Assembly (NCBI GenBank): GCA_028023455.1
Contig: JAQFVV010000012.1
Coordinates: forward strand, 10,454,499-10,518,498
Direction of reading: 5' to 3'
Length of the DNA stretch: 64,000 nucleotides
Source: Epiperipatus broadwayi
Taxonomy: Eukaryota > Onychophora > Udeonychophora > Euonychophora > Peripatidae
In this document: positions 11,158 to 24,259 of the stretch, piece after piece
Layout: every line of letters begins with the position of its first letter
Numbering within the stretch: the first letter of the stretch is position 1
Notes under the pieces: generated by a model
The model's database searches: none
What the model was told of the DNA's origin: nothing
Seen by the model: the letters and a program-made list of their open reading frames with translations, nothing else
Program-made: the position numbers and the translations under genes

Positions 11158-12120
11158 CAGATCTTCATAAGCAACAAATTCCATTTTAGTTTTTATTTCA
11201 GGTTCCTCTCAAAGATTAAGTTTTCTTTGAAGCAAATATCAATGTCCTATTTAGCCTTGCATTATACTATAGTTCACATAAGACATTTTAAAATGTATAT
11301 ATCATGTTGTTGTTTTTTTAAAAATATTTAATACTTAATGCATTGTGTTAACTGAACTGATAGAGATACATTCTATATATAGAGAGAGCCAAAAGTAAGA
11401 ATAACCTCAAAGTTAAAACACAGGTTATTTATATCCTTTGTTAATTTACATATTAAGGTCATTAACTTAAAATACTGTCATTAATATGTAACTCAAAGTT
11501 TACTCCTTCTAATTTATTGAGCAATTATCATACTTTAATTAGAGGTCATTTGAACAAACCAATATTTAAAACAATATGTCTTCCTTTTAATTTTTTAAAT
11601 AACATGATAACAATGACTTTTAATTTCTTCTATAAAAATAAAAATAAAATGCATTTGTTTGATTTAAAAGATTATTAACAAATAATATATTTTTAAATAT
11701 CCAATATAACTTTAAACATTCACAATTTATACATTTACACACGCACATATATACGCACACATGAAAATGTAACTTGGTATTTACCTAACCTATTGTTTTT
11801 AAAATGTGTGAATAGACAAAATATTACTGTAACTTTTATTAAAATATCTGTCTTTACATTTATTAATAACTTTATAATGAGGTATTAAATTTAATGCAGT
11901 GAATTTACTTAGAGTTTTAGTTTACAAAAATAAGAAAAAATAGATTGCAAACTATTTTTTAAAAGATAAAAAATAAAAACAAAGTGCAAATTGTTAGTTC
12001 ATATTTGGATGTGTCCATAATAATTTCAGAATTAAGGATAAACATCACCTGAGGATTTTAAATATTTATTAATTAATATATAAAATCATGATAATAAATT
12101 ATATATATGATAATGCCTAT
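11158..12120. repeat. Direct repeat copy A (candidate degenerate LTR)
   Basis: Aligns along its length in the same orientation with 15350-16168. Shared landmarks in order are ATTATACTATAGTTCA, the AGACATTTTAAAA segment, the TGAACTGATAGA segment, CTCAAAGTTAAAACACAG, AAAATGTGTGAATAGAC, TTTAATGCAG, TAGATTGCAA and GTGTCCATAAT. This copy is ~140 bp longer, mainly because of extra sequence near 11460-11570. No clean TG...CA ends are visible, so LTR status is inferred from the Gag-like relic lying between the copies. Confidence 0.65.
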
Positions 12121-13500
12121 ATATAAGAATTACCTTATTTGAAATGTTTAATTCTAAACATAACTTTCTTTTCTTTTATTATCTCTATATCACAAGTATA
12201 TTCTATTATCTCAATAACATATACATCTATTATTGTTTACTGCCACCATAAAATTAAACTACCAAGAGATTGATATTTTCTTTCATCACTTTTCTTATTT
12301 GCAATAGTAATTAAATAATTTCTCAAGAAATTATATATATTTCAAGCATAATAATACAAAATACTGACAAACAGAATTTTTATTTAAAAATTTTAGTTCT
12401 TAAATCTGTCATTTTACAGCTGTATTTATTTGTATAAGATAATAATACAATAAAATACTCTATCACTGACTATTATGACAACTAATACCTTATTATAGTA
12501 AGAACTCAAAACAATTCTTCATGGCTAAGAAAATTATAATAAGCCATTTGAAAACACAAGCTGAAATTTCTTAAAATTTTTCCTTTATCAAATGGTCAGA
12601 GTTTTATTACTTTATTTCTGATAAATTAAGATTTCTAAATGCATACTGCAAAACTTTTAATATTTTTTATTTTAACTATAAAGGTTCTACTATACTGCCT
12701 TTAATACTTAAATATGCTATTGTGAAATTTTCCAAAGACATTTTATCAAGTTTCACTACATTTTCATAAATTCATTAAAATCCATTTTTGTTCAGCAATA
12801 ATTCATCATCTATATATAATTTAAATTTATCTGCCTGCAATGCTATATGTTATTCAAAACTTCATAAATCAAATTACCTTTTTATCTTCAAGGTTTCTAA
12901 AATTATGAGATTTCTTTGAAACTTAATATATTCCAAATCCAACAACTTTGAATTATATATATAAGCAAATTCTTAATTAAACCATATTTGAAGGAATAAA
13001 AATAAATTGTTTTTAGTAATTCTATTTATAACTAAACAATTTGTATTTCAATAAAATAAAATATTTATATAGATATCATTTATTAAAGTCTTTCCCTTTT
13101 TACTTAATAGAATATCTATAAAATAAATCTACTACTAAATTAAAATAACTCCTTATAGGGTTAACAACATATTCAATCTTTTGATTGGTCAGAAATATCA
13201 CATCCCTGTACAATACAAAATTATCTTGCTCCTCATTATTATTTAATCTATACTTCTTTACAATTGGTATTCTCATTTTACACTTACAGTTGTACTTATA
13301 CCAATGGTTAATAGTTGTTTTTTAAACCTCAATATTAATAATATACACCTTTCTATAACATGACTTACTTTGTAAATTATACCATATACATCTCAAATTA
13401 ACAATATTATCTTCATCATCATTACTCTTAGAAAATGATGGATTAAACTCATTTATGTTATTTTATTTATTTTCTAAAAATTTCCATCTATCACATTTTC
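12121..13500. other. Interior between direct repeats, downstream of the Gag-like relic
   Basis: Minus-strand frames are broken, and I could not recognise protease, reverse transcriptase, RNase H or integrase motifs. Only short open pieces of unclear origin remain, for example one reading MRIPIVKKYRLNNNEEQDN. If this was an LTR element, its pol region is absent or too decayed to read. Confidence 0.4.
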
Positions 13501-13529
13501 TACTGCATTTAGTTCTATTCCCCCTATTT

Positions 13530-14640
13530 TTACTTATCTTTATATGGGACATATTATAAACATTACTTTTTCTTTTATAAATGTTTTCTAATGGTGCCTT
13601 ACTTCCTCCAAATTATGTAATATTTCCAACACTTCTTCTACTGTGTGTCTATCAGTAGTAAGGAAAGTTTCACCTTATGATCAAGACTTAGATTTGCCAA
13701 TAATGAAAACACAGTCATCATTTTTAAGTTTGTTGCCTGAATCTGGAAGAATTGAGTGTAGTTTCCATTGTTATGACTATATTTATCTTGGCTAATTTGA
13801 TGCCTAATATTGCTTCTTTGTCTTCATTCCAGAAGTTATCTAACAAGACATATTTAAAATCTCCATAAGTCTTAGGTTTATGGAATAATAATTTCCACTG
13901 GTGCTTAGCAGATGAGTATAGATGGTTACTTGCTCTCTATGCTAATTTTTCTGCCTCATTTAATCTATTCAAAGAGAGTAGCTCTTATATGCACTTAGAT
14001 TTTCACCATACTTTCCCTTGAATACTTTCAGTTGAATAAATTTGGCTATATTATAGTTTGTTTTTTCTTGATTATCACTTAATTCATTTTCCTGCCTATT
14101 AGAATTCTCTAATGAGAGAGGCATCAGTTCATCATATTTATTTTCTGTATAATTATTTTTTAAATATACTTCTTCTCTACAAGGTGTAGGTTTATAATCA
14201 CCAATCCTATAATCTTCTTTCTGTCTGACACTACAGAGTTTCATTTCTGCTATTTTATGTTCAATATCTAAAATTTTATTACTAAAACTCTTTTCTTGCA
14301 TCCTTAAATATATTTGCATTTCTTGAATAACCTATAATCATTACTAATTACTTGCTCTTTTATGTTCTTTATGCTACTTTGGGTTCTTTAAATTGCTTTT
14401 ATATTTTTTTTATTTCATATTCAGATTTACTCTGCTGTTTTATTAACTCTTGGTGTGCTGTATTTGACTTCATTATAATGTCATCAACTTTTGTCTGAAT
14501 ACTTTATTTTTGTCTGCACCTTAATCTTAAAATCATCCTTTGCATTTTCTAGCTTATTAATTTTCTTTATGACTCCTTCACAATCCTTTTGAGTAGCATT
14601 AATCTTACTAGTCTTTAAGTTACTTTTTATTGAATTCAAA
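13530..14640 (-). pseudogene. Retrotransposon Gag-like relic (coiled coil, then capsid-like)
   Basis: Reading on the minus strand from 14640, the first part encodes a charged, coiled-coil-prone stretch (QKDCEGVIKKINKLENAKDD). An open piece at 14319-13969 follows. A frame change then leads into a capsid-like stretch with KHQWKLLFHKP, TYGDFKYVLLDNFWNEDKEA and an FSLLANLSLDHKVKLSL segment. The W...F...FW.ED pattern matches Gag capsid domains of LTR retrotransposons as I recall them. A later CSRKCDRW piece could be a ruined zinc knuckle. Several stops and frameshifts are present, so it is not functional. It lies just inside the direct repeat at 15350-16168, the expected place for gag on the minus strand. 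A LINE ORF1 is an alternative. Confidence 0.4.
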
Positions 14641-14644
14641 ATCC

Positions 14645-15345
14645 ACAAAGAAAAGCTGATATTTTAAAATACAATAACTCCCCAAAGAGTTTGTTTCTTT
14701 TAAAAATATTTGTAGTTTATTCAATAAACTAATTATTAATTCCTAGCAATATTTGACACTGTAGTTGACATTAATTAATAAATATTATCTCTTTTTAAAT
14801 GATAATTATTATATTTGAAATTGTAATTATAAATTTTATTAAACGCACATTATTATATTAAGTAATATTTACTAAGGCTGTAACCTTATGAATAAGCGTC
14901 TGAAAAATTCGAAGGTAGGGACCTCTACAGGTCTTAGCCACAAGCTTATGCTCAGAAGAAAAGAGGGAAACCTTCTTTACTTCAACCTACTTTTATATAT
15001 GAATAGGTGAAGCTGAAGTGGTTAGATCTAAGAGTGTGAAGCTATTCAATACTTCACTAATTAAGTCCATAATTCTTATTATACATAACTACTCACGAAA
15101 TCTATATTTATATTTGAAATTATAATCTTTAGCAAATTATTTATTATTTTATTGGTATCCGATGCATATATATTAATTTACATGATTAAACTTTATCAGC
15201 ATTTTATAACTTTTAATTATTTCCATTTGCTAAATAATTATTTTATTTTTGGTAAATTAAATTTGTTTGTTGATACTCATATATAGATGAATAATATATA
15301 TTAATTAACTTGGTTTTAAATAAGCATTTAATATAAAACTTTAAT
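14645..15345. other. Spacer with a less AT-rich island at 14875-15060
   Basis: The island reads ...AGGTAGGGACCTCTACAGGT, then a purine-rich stretch. Its position between the Gag-like relic and the upstream direct repeat would correspond to a leader region if this is an LTR element. I do not recognise a primer-binding site. Confidence 0.35.
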
Positions 15346-15349
15346 TTCC

Positions 15350-16168
15350 CAGAAGTCTCCTAAAACAAATCCCACTTTAGTTGTTAATTCGGGTTTTCTC
15401 AAAGATGAAGTCAAATTCCTATCCAGCCTACCATTATACTATAGTTCATATCAGACATTTTAAAACACATATATCATGTATTTTTTAAAAAAAATATTAT
15501 TTAATGCTTAATGCATTATATTAATTGAACTGATAGATACATCATATATATGGAGAACAAATCAAAAGAGAAATCTCAAAGTTAAAACACAGAGTAATTA
15601 TATACTTTGTTAATTCAGTATTAATGAGGTTATTAATCAAGCTACTCTAAACACTGTGTTTTCCTTTTAAATTTTAAAATAAAATATTAACAATGAATGT
15701 TATTGTTTTCTTTAAAAATAAAATACATTGGTTTGTTTTAAAATATTATTACAAATAAAACACTTTTAAATAACCAATAACTTTCACAATTTAAAATTTA
15801 TACATGCACATATATTCACACACTCGTGAATGTAATTTGTTATTTACCTAATGTAATGTATGTAAAATGTGTGAATAGACTAAACATCACAGTAACATCT
15901 ATTGAAATGCATGACTTTACATTTATAAACAAATTTATAATGAGATGTCAAATTTAATGCAGGGAATTGACTTAATGTTTTACTTGACAAAAAAAATAGA
16001 TTGCAATCTATTTTTAAAAGAATAAAATAAAATCACAAATTGCTAGATCGTATTTGGGTGTGTCCATAATTTCAAAATTAAAGATGAACATTATTTGAGG
16101 ATTTTAAACATATATTAATATAAAAAATCATGACAATCAATTTAATATATATATGATAATACCTATTT
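15350..16168. repeat. Direct repeat copy B (candidate degenerate LTR)
   Basis: Partner of 11158-12120, same orientation, about 4.2 kb apart. The copies diverge by many substitutions and small indels, so the duplication is old. Both end near a GATAATRCCTAT motif (12111-12120, 16155-16165). Confidence 0.65.
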
Positions 16169-16399
16169 AAATGTAAACCAGGATGGTACATTATATATAT
16201 TCAAATAAATAAACTACATACATAAAACAAAATGTAGAAAGCATTTTAAATAAATAAAATATAAGCACTTAAAAGAATATGTTTTACAAGCTAAACTAAA
16301 ACAAAAAAATAGATATATTTACAGGATATGGCTAATTCTCTAATAGTTAAAATATATATTTACTTACAAATACAAAAATTACATAAAAAAGAAAATCCT

Positions 16400-17700
16400 T
16401 AGCGAATTATGATTAATTCTCGTGCTTCTTTTATATATCAGATTCCAGGTATATTGATAAGCTGTTACAAGAGATTTTGGTATTTAGGGAAAATACTATT
16501 GCTTCGTCTTTGGATTTTGTAGACAGAATTAAAATGTGATTGATGAGTGTGATGTTATATTGCTTCATTAGATGTGTCAGAAAGGTATGGTTCTATTGAT
16601 AGGATGGATTCCATAAAACTGATTGAACATGCATTTAAAAGATATAAATATATTAAAAATTTGTTATTGATTCTTTAAATTTTTTTAATGATAACACTGT
16701 TTTTTCTTTGAAGGTGGATATTATAAAATGACTAAAGATTGGCCTATGGATCTGCCTCTTGTTGCACAGGTTTGTAATCTTGTTTTGTCTACATATGAAA
16801 GTAGTATTTCCTTTTAAAGATATTAAAATTTACAAAAGGTATACTGATAATGTTTTTGTTTGCAGAAATACCAATATTATGAATTTACTTGTATAAAAAT
16901 TAAACAATTTGAATATCTTGAAACAGACTATTGAAAAAGAACAGGACAATATTTGGATTTATTTATTATAAGAGATAATAGTATGTTAAGTTATAAATTA
17001 TTAATCAAATCATTGCAAAAAAAGACGATATATAAATTAAAAATACCAATTACGTATAAGATAGCAAGATTTAGATATTTTTTTTTTCATAATGAAAAAT
17101 TATGTTGTTACCAGAGTGGTAAATTAAAAAATATTAAGATATTTGCTAAGGAATTACTTGAAGTTGGTTATAAGATCGAACACATTAATAATATTTTGTC
17201 AATTAAAAAAACCGTATAATTATTTAAAGGAGTTGAAGATTGATAATGAAAAAGTGGATATGTATTCCATATATTTCAAATGCTCAAATGAAATTTTTTA
17301 AGGCTATATATAAGGATGTGCTTAATGTTTCATTTTGTGTTACAAATAATGTTAATAAGTTAGTGAATAATTCAAAAAGTGTTATACTTTTCATGAAAAA
17401 AAGCAATGTTGTGTATCAAATTCTTGTGGATGTATGTTATCATATATAGGTGAATCGAGGTACTGAATTGAGAAAAGATTAAAGGAACATGAAGTGCACG
17501 CATATGAAAAAGAAAAATAATAATGATTTAATGCTGTTTCAGATTTCTTGAATTCTGAAAGAACATATGTTAAAATGTTTCATGAAGAGATAAACCATAA
17601 TAATAAAAAAATTAAGGAGACAATTTTAAAAAATAGAAATAAAATGAATATAATTAATAGACAAGCTGATAATATTAAAATTCAGGATACATGAGCTTTG
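16400..17700 (+). pseudogene. Penelope-like element relic: reverse transcriptase remnant and GIY-YIG nuclease remnant
   Basis: Plus-strand pieces occur in the correct order for a Penelope-like element. An early RT block reads DECDVI then DVSE.YGSI (16540-16600). A catalytic-core neighbour reads KMTKDWPMDLPL (16727-16762), corresponding to the usual 'M..G.PMGSPL'. A KRYTDNVFV piece sits where 'RYVDDI' is expected. A palm/thumb segment with LDLFIIRDNSMLSYK starts at 16953. Finally a GIY-YIG domain reads NVVYQI, then after a frameshift CGCMLSYIGES and EKRLKEH (17405-17510). The two catalytic aspartates are not preserved as DD in the frame I read, and stops and frameshifts are frequent, so it is dead. 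The element probably extends into the 3' region up to ~18.4 kb. Confidence 0.65.
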
Positions 17701-18110
17701 AGTTAATGATGTTTGCTTCTATTATGTTTTTTTAATTTAATGGCAATTTAGGAGGGTTAATGAATTAACCGAAAGTACTTCTGCAGCATTATATTTATTA
17801 TTTTTATTATTACAATAGTTTTTAATTAATGGACATTTTATTTGTATTATATATATATATATCAACAACATTTACCCAATAGCATTATATCTCATAGATA
17901 GAGATATTAATAATATATAAATTTGTTTCTGTGAGTATATTAACTGTTTTATTTGGGTTTGATTATTTATTTGTTGTTGTTTTTTTTAAAATATATTTAG
18001 GTTGTTTTTAGTTTTTTATTGTTTACATTTTTTATGATATTATTATACAGTTATGCATTTTATTTTGTTCATTATATCATAGTTCTGAAGAATACTGCAG
18101 GACAGTTGAA
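17700..18110. other. AT-rich spacer after the Penelope relic
   Basis: May be the 3' untranslated part of the Penelope element: an AAGAATACTGCAGGACAGTT motif is present at 18090-18109. No coding content. Confidence 0.35.
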
Positions 18111-18119
18111 ATGTAAGGT

Positions 18120-18345
18120 GTATGTATTATAACGGAATTGCTATATTTAAATAAGCCAAATATAATAGAATCAATTATATTTAATGCCTGGAAATCATTG
18201 ATTTAATGCTTCACAGTTGGGCTCGCCAAATATGATGGAATGACATTTAATCGTACCAGTTGATGCGTCAAATATAATGGAATCGCTTATATTTAAAGTC
18301 TAAATTGGGCTTGTTAAATATAACGGGATGATTAAATTCCCTAGA
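18120..18345. repeat. Degenerate short tandem array
   Basis: Five irregularly spaced copies of a core like CAAATATAATGGAATCGCTT (near 18127, 18158, 18228, 18268 and 18312), separated by 30-70 bp and often followed by ATATTTAA. The spacing is uneven, so this is a decayed minisatellite or an internally repetitive transposon tail. Confidence 0.45.
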
Positions 18346-18349
18346 AAGA

Positions 18350-19231
18350 GGGTATGCATTTCACTACAATTGGATTTTGGGTCTTCAAGTAGAATGCTAG
18401 AAATGAATCGATGAAATACTAAGTCCATGATTATATCTATCTTTATTATGCTAGCTCAATAATTTTTAAATAAATTTTAATATAATTTAGACTAGTTCAT
18501 CCATCTCTCATCCCTCTTTCAGTCACCATTATGCCACGATATTCAAACTCATGGAGAATTTGCAATTAGCTCTTTTCAGGGATAATTTCAAAACAAGTCA
18601 TTAAATAATATGCCTCTATATAAGCATTAACTAATAATTAATATTCATATGATATTTATAATACTAGCATATATATAATATAATTCAATAATGATTAGAC
18701 AAAGAGATCCAGTTAATAACTCAATATTTAATAAACAATAAAAATATAATGTAAAAAAAAATAAAATATTAATAAATAAATAAGAATGAATTCTACCATA
18801 ATAAAATATTAATAAATAATATTCTTATTTAATATGCTATGATAAAATTCTGTGTTATGATAAACTATAATTAAAGAATATAATTTAAATTAACAGATAT
18901 ATAAAACAATATTTAGATTCAAAAATTAATCATTTATATAATATTAATTTATTTACAATCTTTATTCCATTATTTTATAATTATTAATATATAAGTACTA
19001 TTTACAATTGTACAACTTATATATTATATGCATTTATAATAAATAAAATACATATAATGTTTATTATATTATATAATATATATAATAAACTTATTTTAAA
19101 TATCTGTTAAATAGTGACCATTTTTGTATCCTTCATCTAATTTTTGATGAGTTATGTCACGCTTTCAATTTATGTTTAATATTAAACATAAATATTCCTA
19201 TTAAGATATAATGATGTGATGCCAAATTTGA

Positions 19232-19288
<57 letters not shown>

Positions 19289-21685
19289 CATATTAAAATA
19301 ATATAAGCATTATTATAATATATAAATAAATAATAAAGAAAACTTATTTTCCAGAGTTGAGAATAGATATTTAAGTCTATAGTTCATAATCCTAATGAAG
19401 ATCTTTTACAAAGTATATTATTAATCCATTGGTATAATGATGATTTTATTTATCCTTAATTGATAAACTGTTAATAATATCCAATGATTTGATTGATATA
19501 ATATAAAGTAAATATTCTTCGAATGATGATGTTCTTATTCTCCATTTTTGTATTATCATTAGATGTTCTTTACAATTAATATTTCAAAATATTTCAAATA
19601 TTAATTGTTCAATAGACATTAAGATTTAATAATAAAATATATATAAAATTTTTTATTACTCAATTTCAAATCTGGCAATTACTCAAAAGCTTAAGGTATG
19701 TATTATTTAAAGCTCACATGTATATATAAATAGTATATATATATGTATACATAATAAAATAGTCAAATAAATTTTATATTTATAAATAATTTCATAAGAG
19801 ATAAAAGCACGTTAGGCCAATAATAATAACTGGAAGTTACCATTATAGTATATATGTACAAATTAAGAGTTTTGCTAAAAAGTGTTCAAAGTGGTTTGGA
19901 TAAATTGTATTTATAGGATATTACAGCAAAAGTGTGATTTTGGTAATATTTATAGATATTTTACATGTAGAGTTTGTTTATATTAGAATGCACATAGATA
20001 TATTTTGTTATATCTAAAATATCATAGATAATATAAAATATTAATACTAAAGATTTTGTCTTTTCATCTGTGTAATGAAGATAGTTTTCAAAGATTAAAA
20101 CATTATTTTATAATGAAAAGAGAGTATATATATATTGGCATGCTGATATTTGCTTTTCTGTTTGTATGTTGAAATATTATTACGATATAATTTTTATTTG
20201 CGAAAAAAAAGAGAAAAACTAAAGCACTAATGACAGAAACTTATTATAAACACTATTCTGCACTTATTGTTGAAGTTTTAAATTATTTTATTTATTCTTA
20301 TACTTCAATAAAATAATCATTACGTGTGACATTGTTTTTCAACCTATTTCATAACATCTATTATTGCTATCCAGAGTCTAACACCAGTAATTGTTTGTGG
20401 ATATTTGAAATTTAATACATTTTGTGTGACGTTTCAAATTGCATTTTGCACTTTATGTTATATTTGAATGTGACATGATTTTGTTTCTTTTCATTTTTAT
20501 ATTTGATGAAGGTAAATATATCTTAACAGTCTCTAATGTATGCCCATTTTTATATTTCCTGGGAATAAACTAGTACGTTTTTCTAAGATGCAACTATTAT
20601 TCTTATATAGTGTGCTTATTATCCATTTCCATTTAATTATTATGAATGTCTTAGTATATATTTAAAAAATATTTCACAATTAGTATTCAGAATATAATCT
20701 TGAATTGTCTAATAGGTCAAAGCATCGTGTCAAATAATAAAATGTGTGAATGAAACAGAAAAAATAAAAGAAAATTGAATTAGGCAATTAAAGTGATAGA
20801 AAAAAAACCCACGAACTTATTAATATCATATTTAAAAAGTAGATGAATAAGAGATATGTTGATAATGAAATAAATACTTTAATATCTATTTTTTAAATTG
20901 ATTTACGATGCCAAATAAAATAAATTTAGCTATCAGAGTGTTTGTGTTTCTGTATAAGTAAGTGCACGTAAATCACGAAAAAGATTCTTATATTCCAAAC
21001 TTTTCTCGAAAAAAAAACCCAGTGCCCTGTAATCTTTTACAATTATTTTTTCATGGAATCTCTTTCTACTCTAAGAGAATGGATCAATGAACTCTGATCT
21101 TATCACACATAGAACAAACAGAAAAATTTCTGATATTTTATAGAAGACATCAGAATTTAAAAATAAACATTTTTAATTGTTGGTATTTTTCCTTTTAAAA
21201 ATGAATCCACCCCCCCCCCTCCATAATGATTCTAAAAGTCTCGATTGGATAGAAACCTTCATTGATGCTTCAAATTGCTTAGCTCTTTTTGAAAACATTA
21301 GCAGGTTTTTAGAAAAATGAAATGGAGAGAGGTTTTTTTTCATTAAAAACTTTACCCATGCGAAGTAAAAGGCAAATTTCTACATGGCTTTACATTTTAT
21401 TAATAATAAATAAAAGATGCTTTTTAGGTTGACAAATAAATAAATAAAAAAAATTTAAAACAAAATAATCACAATAGCAGATATTTTCTATTGACTTTGT
21501 TAAAGATAGTAATTAACACTTGACTGAATTTGTGAAGCAGAATAAAAAAGAAATATAAAATTTAAATATCTCCATTATGATTCACAGCAGCCATAATGAA
21601 AGTTATCTGCCCTGGTGAAACAATTAAATCAACAGTCTTGTTATTAAAATGAGACTTTGTGCATAAAATAAAATACAAAATAATG
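18350..21685. other. AT-rich gene-free stretch
   Basis: Apart from the (AAT)n tract at 19231-19288, I see only AT-rich sequence with TA-rich low-complexity patches, especially 18600-19100. No motif-bearing frames were found. Confidence 0.5.
19231..19288. repeat. (AAT)n microsatellite, ~19 units
   Basis: Uninterrupted AAT repeats. On the plus strand this is the complement orientation of the (TTA)n tracts around the LINE at 33.4-37.4 kb. No element is inserted in it. Confidence 0.95.
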
Positions 21686-21691
21686 TTTTTT

Positions 21692-21790
21692 GTCTTGCGT
21701 TGTTAGCCGAGAGATATCGCAGACGCCATGCAAGCAAGTAGTTGGTTGTAGACGGTTGTGGGTTCGCGTCCCGGCCGATGCTATGACATA
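21692..21790 (+). mobile_element. tRNA-derived SINE, copy 2
   Basis: Shares with copy 1 the 5' GTCTTGC, the B-box-like GTGGGTTCGCGTCC and the end GGCCGATGCTATGACA. The tRNA-like part is 21697-21781: acceptor GCGTTGT pairs imperfectly with CCGATGC. An A-rich tail and a possible imperfect duplication (AATAATG plus T-run on both sides) follow. Strong sequence differences in the anticodon-arm region from copy 1 suggest different ages or subfamilies. Confidence 0.7.
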
Positions 21791-22239
21791 TGAAAAAAAA
21801 ATAATAATGTGTTTTTTTAAGTATATTTTTTCCCTTTAATTTATAAGGGAAAGGGAAAATAAAAAGTGAGAAAGATTAAAGTAAAGAGAAATGAATAAAT
21901 AAAAGAATGGATTGGTCATAGGTTTGTAATGACTGCTTTAGAGAAAATTAAGAAGAGTTGGAGAAAGCAAAAAATATACATTAGTTTAAGAAGATTAAAA
22001 ATTTCAAAAGTCAAAAAATGAAACCGATAATGTCATCATATATATAGTTTTCTTGGAGGCAGAATAAATGTAAATGAATTTTACTTTTTGTAATAGATAT
22101 TTATAATCATGACAGACAAAAATAAATCACGACCCTTATTCCCAGGAGCTATAAAGTTGCTAGCTAGGGCAGCAATTGGCAGATGAAGGTAGAAGATGCT
22201 AAGAATTTTCTGATTGCAAAAACACACTGCCGTTTGATG

Positions 22240-23620
22240 ATGACCTTTTATTTAGATACTTACAACTGCACATCATTTTCAAGTGAAGGAAGATTTTAAA
22301 AATTAGAAGAAAAACTATCTAATATTAAATGGGACATTAGTGAATTTTGTAAAGTTAGAAGAAAAAGTAAAAAAAAACAATTGATTTAACAAATGGATAT
22401 GTATTGTACTACAAAAAATAGCCCAAACATGGAAATACAAGTAAAGTAGGATTCATATACATAAAAAGTTGAAGAACAACATTGTAGAGACTACTGGTAT
22501 ATTGAACAGATTGGCAAGATTAGTTATTCAACTTAAAAACAGATACCAAATGCAGATAATTCAAGTTTATGCCCCAACAAGTTCTCATAGTGATGAAGAA
22601 GTAGAGGATTTTTATATAGATGTACAAAGGTATTTTGATCAGACCAATTGATATTTTAAAATTGTCATGGGAGACTTTAATATTAGAATTGGTAAACAAT
22701 TGAAAGTTGAAAGTGCTATGGGTAAATTTGGTTATGATAACAGAAATGAGAGGGGACACAGACTTGTGAAGTTTCAGAAAAAGAAAAATATTATATTATG
22801 AATTATTTTTTTGAGAAAAATATTTTAAAAGGAAATGGGCATGAGAGCATCCAAATGAAGTTGGAGCAGAATTGGATTATATTTTGCCTAACAAAAAATA
22901 CATATTTCAAGATTGTAATGTTTTTACTAAATTCAGCACAGGAAGTGATCATCGATTAATGAGATGTAAGATACATGTTAATGCAAAACTAGAAAGATAA
23001 AAATTATTTAAAAAAATAATATTCACAGTTGATATACCTAATTTTCAGAAACATTCCAATGAATTTATATTATAACTTGCAAATTGTTTTGAAATATTAA
23101 GATTTTTGAACCTGATTCAGATTTGAATAAAATCAAAAGAAAGATAGCTGATACATTTCTAATAACTACAACAATGATAGCTGGTAGAAAAAAAGCAGTA
23201 GTTGTACCAATAAAATTTTTACTGAGAAAAGAGAAAATGAAAAATTGAATATGTCAAATTTTGTAAAATGGTGTAAAAAAATAGTTGATAACCATATAAC
23301 AAACTATTATGTGAACTAGCAAGGAAAGCCATAAAAGTCTCATGAAAGTAAAACAACATTTTAATATTGGTAGAAACTTATTTCTGCAATAAAAAGAAAA
23401 ATTGGAACTATTACTAAAAAAAAGGTGACACCATGAAATGTGTAGAAGAATTCTGTCAAAAATTATATAACAGTAAAAACAAAGTATGTTCTACAATTTT
23501 TCCGAATTGCCTAGTATTTTAAATGAAAAAGTGAAATATGCAATTAAATTTATGAAGACAAGAAAAGCTGAATCTAATCTGAGGATATTTGATAGCACTC
23601 TATAATAAACACTACCATTT
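22240..23620 (+). pseudogene. RTE-type LINE relic: endonuclease and start of RT
   Basis: AP-endonuclease blocks appear in order on the plus strand in shifting frames: NNIVET...LARLVIQL (22469-22530), MQIIQVYAPTSS (22550), then a DEEVEDFY segment, IVMGDFNIRIG (22660-22692), NERGHRLVKF (22745), a WASPNEVG..LDYI region (~22848) and STGSDHRLMRCK (22935-22970). All are characteristic of the RTE clade. A later YAIKFMK.RKAES piece (23535-23570) matches the start of the RT region seen at 60975. Multiple stops and frameshifts make it non-functional. The RT catalytic part is missing, so this copy is 3' truncated or rearranged. Confidence 0.75.
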
Positions 23621-23639
23621 GGCAATTATTGAGCAAAAA

Positions 23640-23990
23640 TGTAGTGAGTAATTTTTATATACATTTCTAAGATTTGTTTTCTAACATTTTATACTTTTTC
23701 CCAATTATACTTTTTTATATCTTCAATAGTTCTTTGTCATACTATTTTATAGAATTCTAGATATTTAATTATTTTAAATGATTCATTTTTAAATATTTGC
23801 ATATTCCTTATTTTCATTATACAGTGTCTTGTCTCAATTAAAAATTTACTGATGAACTCCTGATTTTTGTGCAAGCTACCAAAATAGTTCTTAGTTGAAT
23901 ATCAGTTATCTTTTTAAATGCTTTTATTGATTTTGGAAAATCTGTTTTGTTTGTTAGCTTTTGATTTTTTTAAGGTAGAATAAAATTTTA
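23640..23990 (-). pseudogene. RTE-type LINE relic, minus strand, distal part
   Basis: GTCTTGTCTCAATTAAAAAT and the following ~120 bp align with 52230-52360, part of a minus-strand RTE relic. It faces the plus-strand RTE relic that ends just before it. The matching upstream part lies at 25140-25750, beyond the foldback repeat. Confidence 0.45.
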
Positions 23991-24259
23991 AAATCAAAGT
24001 TTAATATATTTAAATTTAATAGAATTGCTTGAAAATTGATATATAACTAAGTTATATCATACTAATCCATTTGAAACACTTCTCTTTTCTGTATGTCAAG
24101 TAATTTGGTAGATATGGAACAGAGGGAGTGAAAATATAAAAAATATTAAATAATTTAATGTATTGCACTTAACAATTATTCTTAGAATTTTCATTTGGTT
24201 TAAATAATGGTCATGAGAGAGAAGTTTTATTTTCTTTCAGTTTACTAACATTTTTAAAA

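Noticed and set aside
18120-18345. CRISPR-like array
   Set aside because: Repeats are degenerate and unevenly spaced in eukaryotic AT-rich DNA, without uniform spacers or cas genes.
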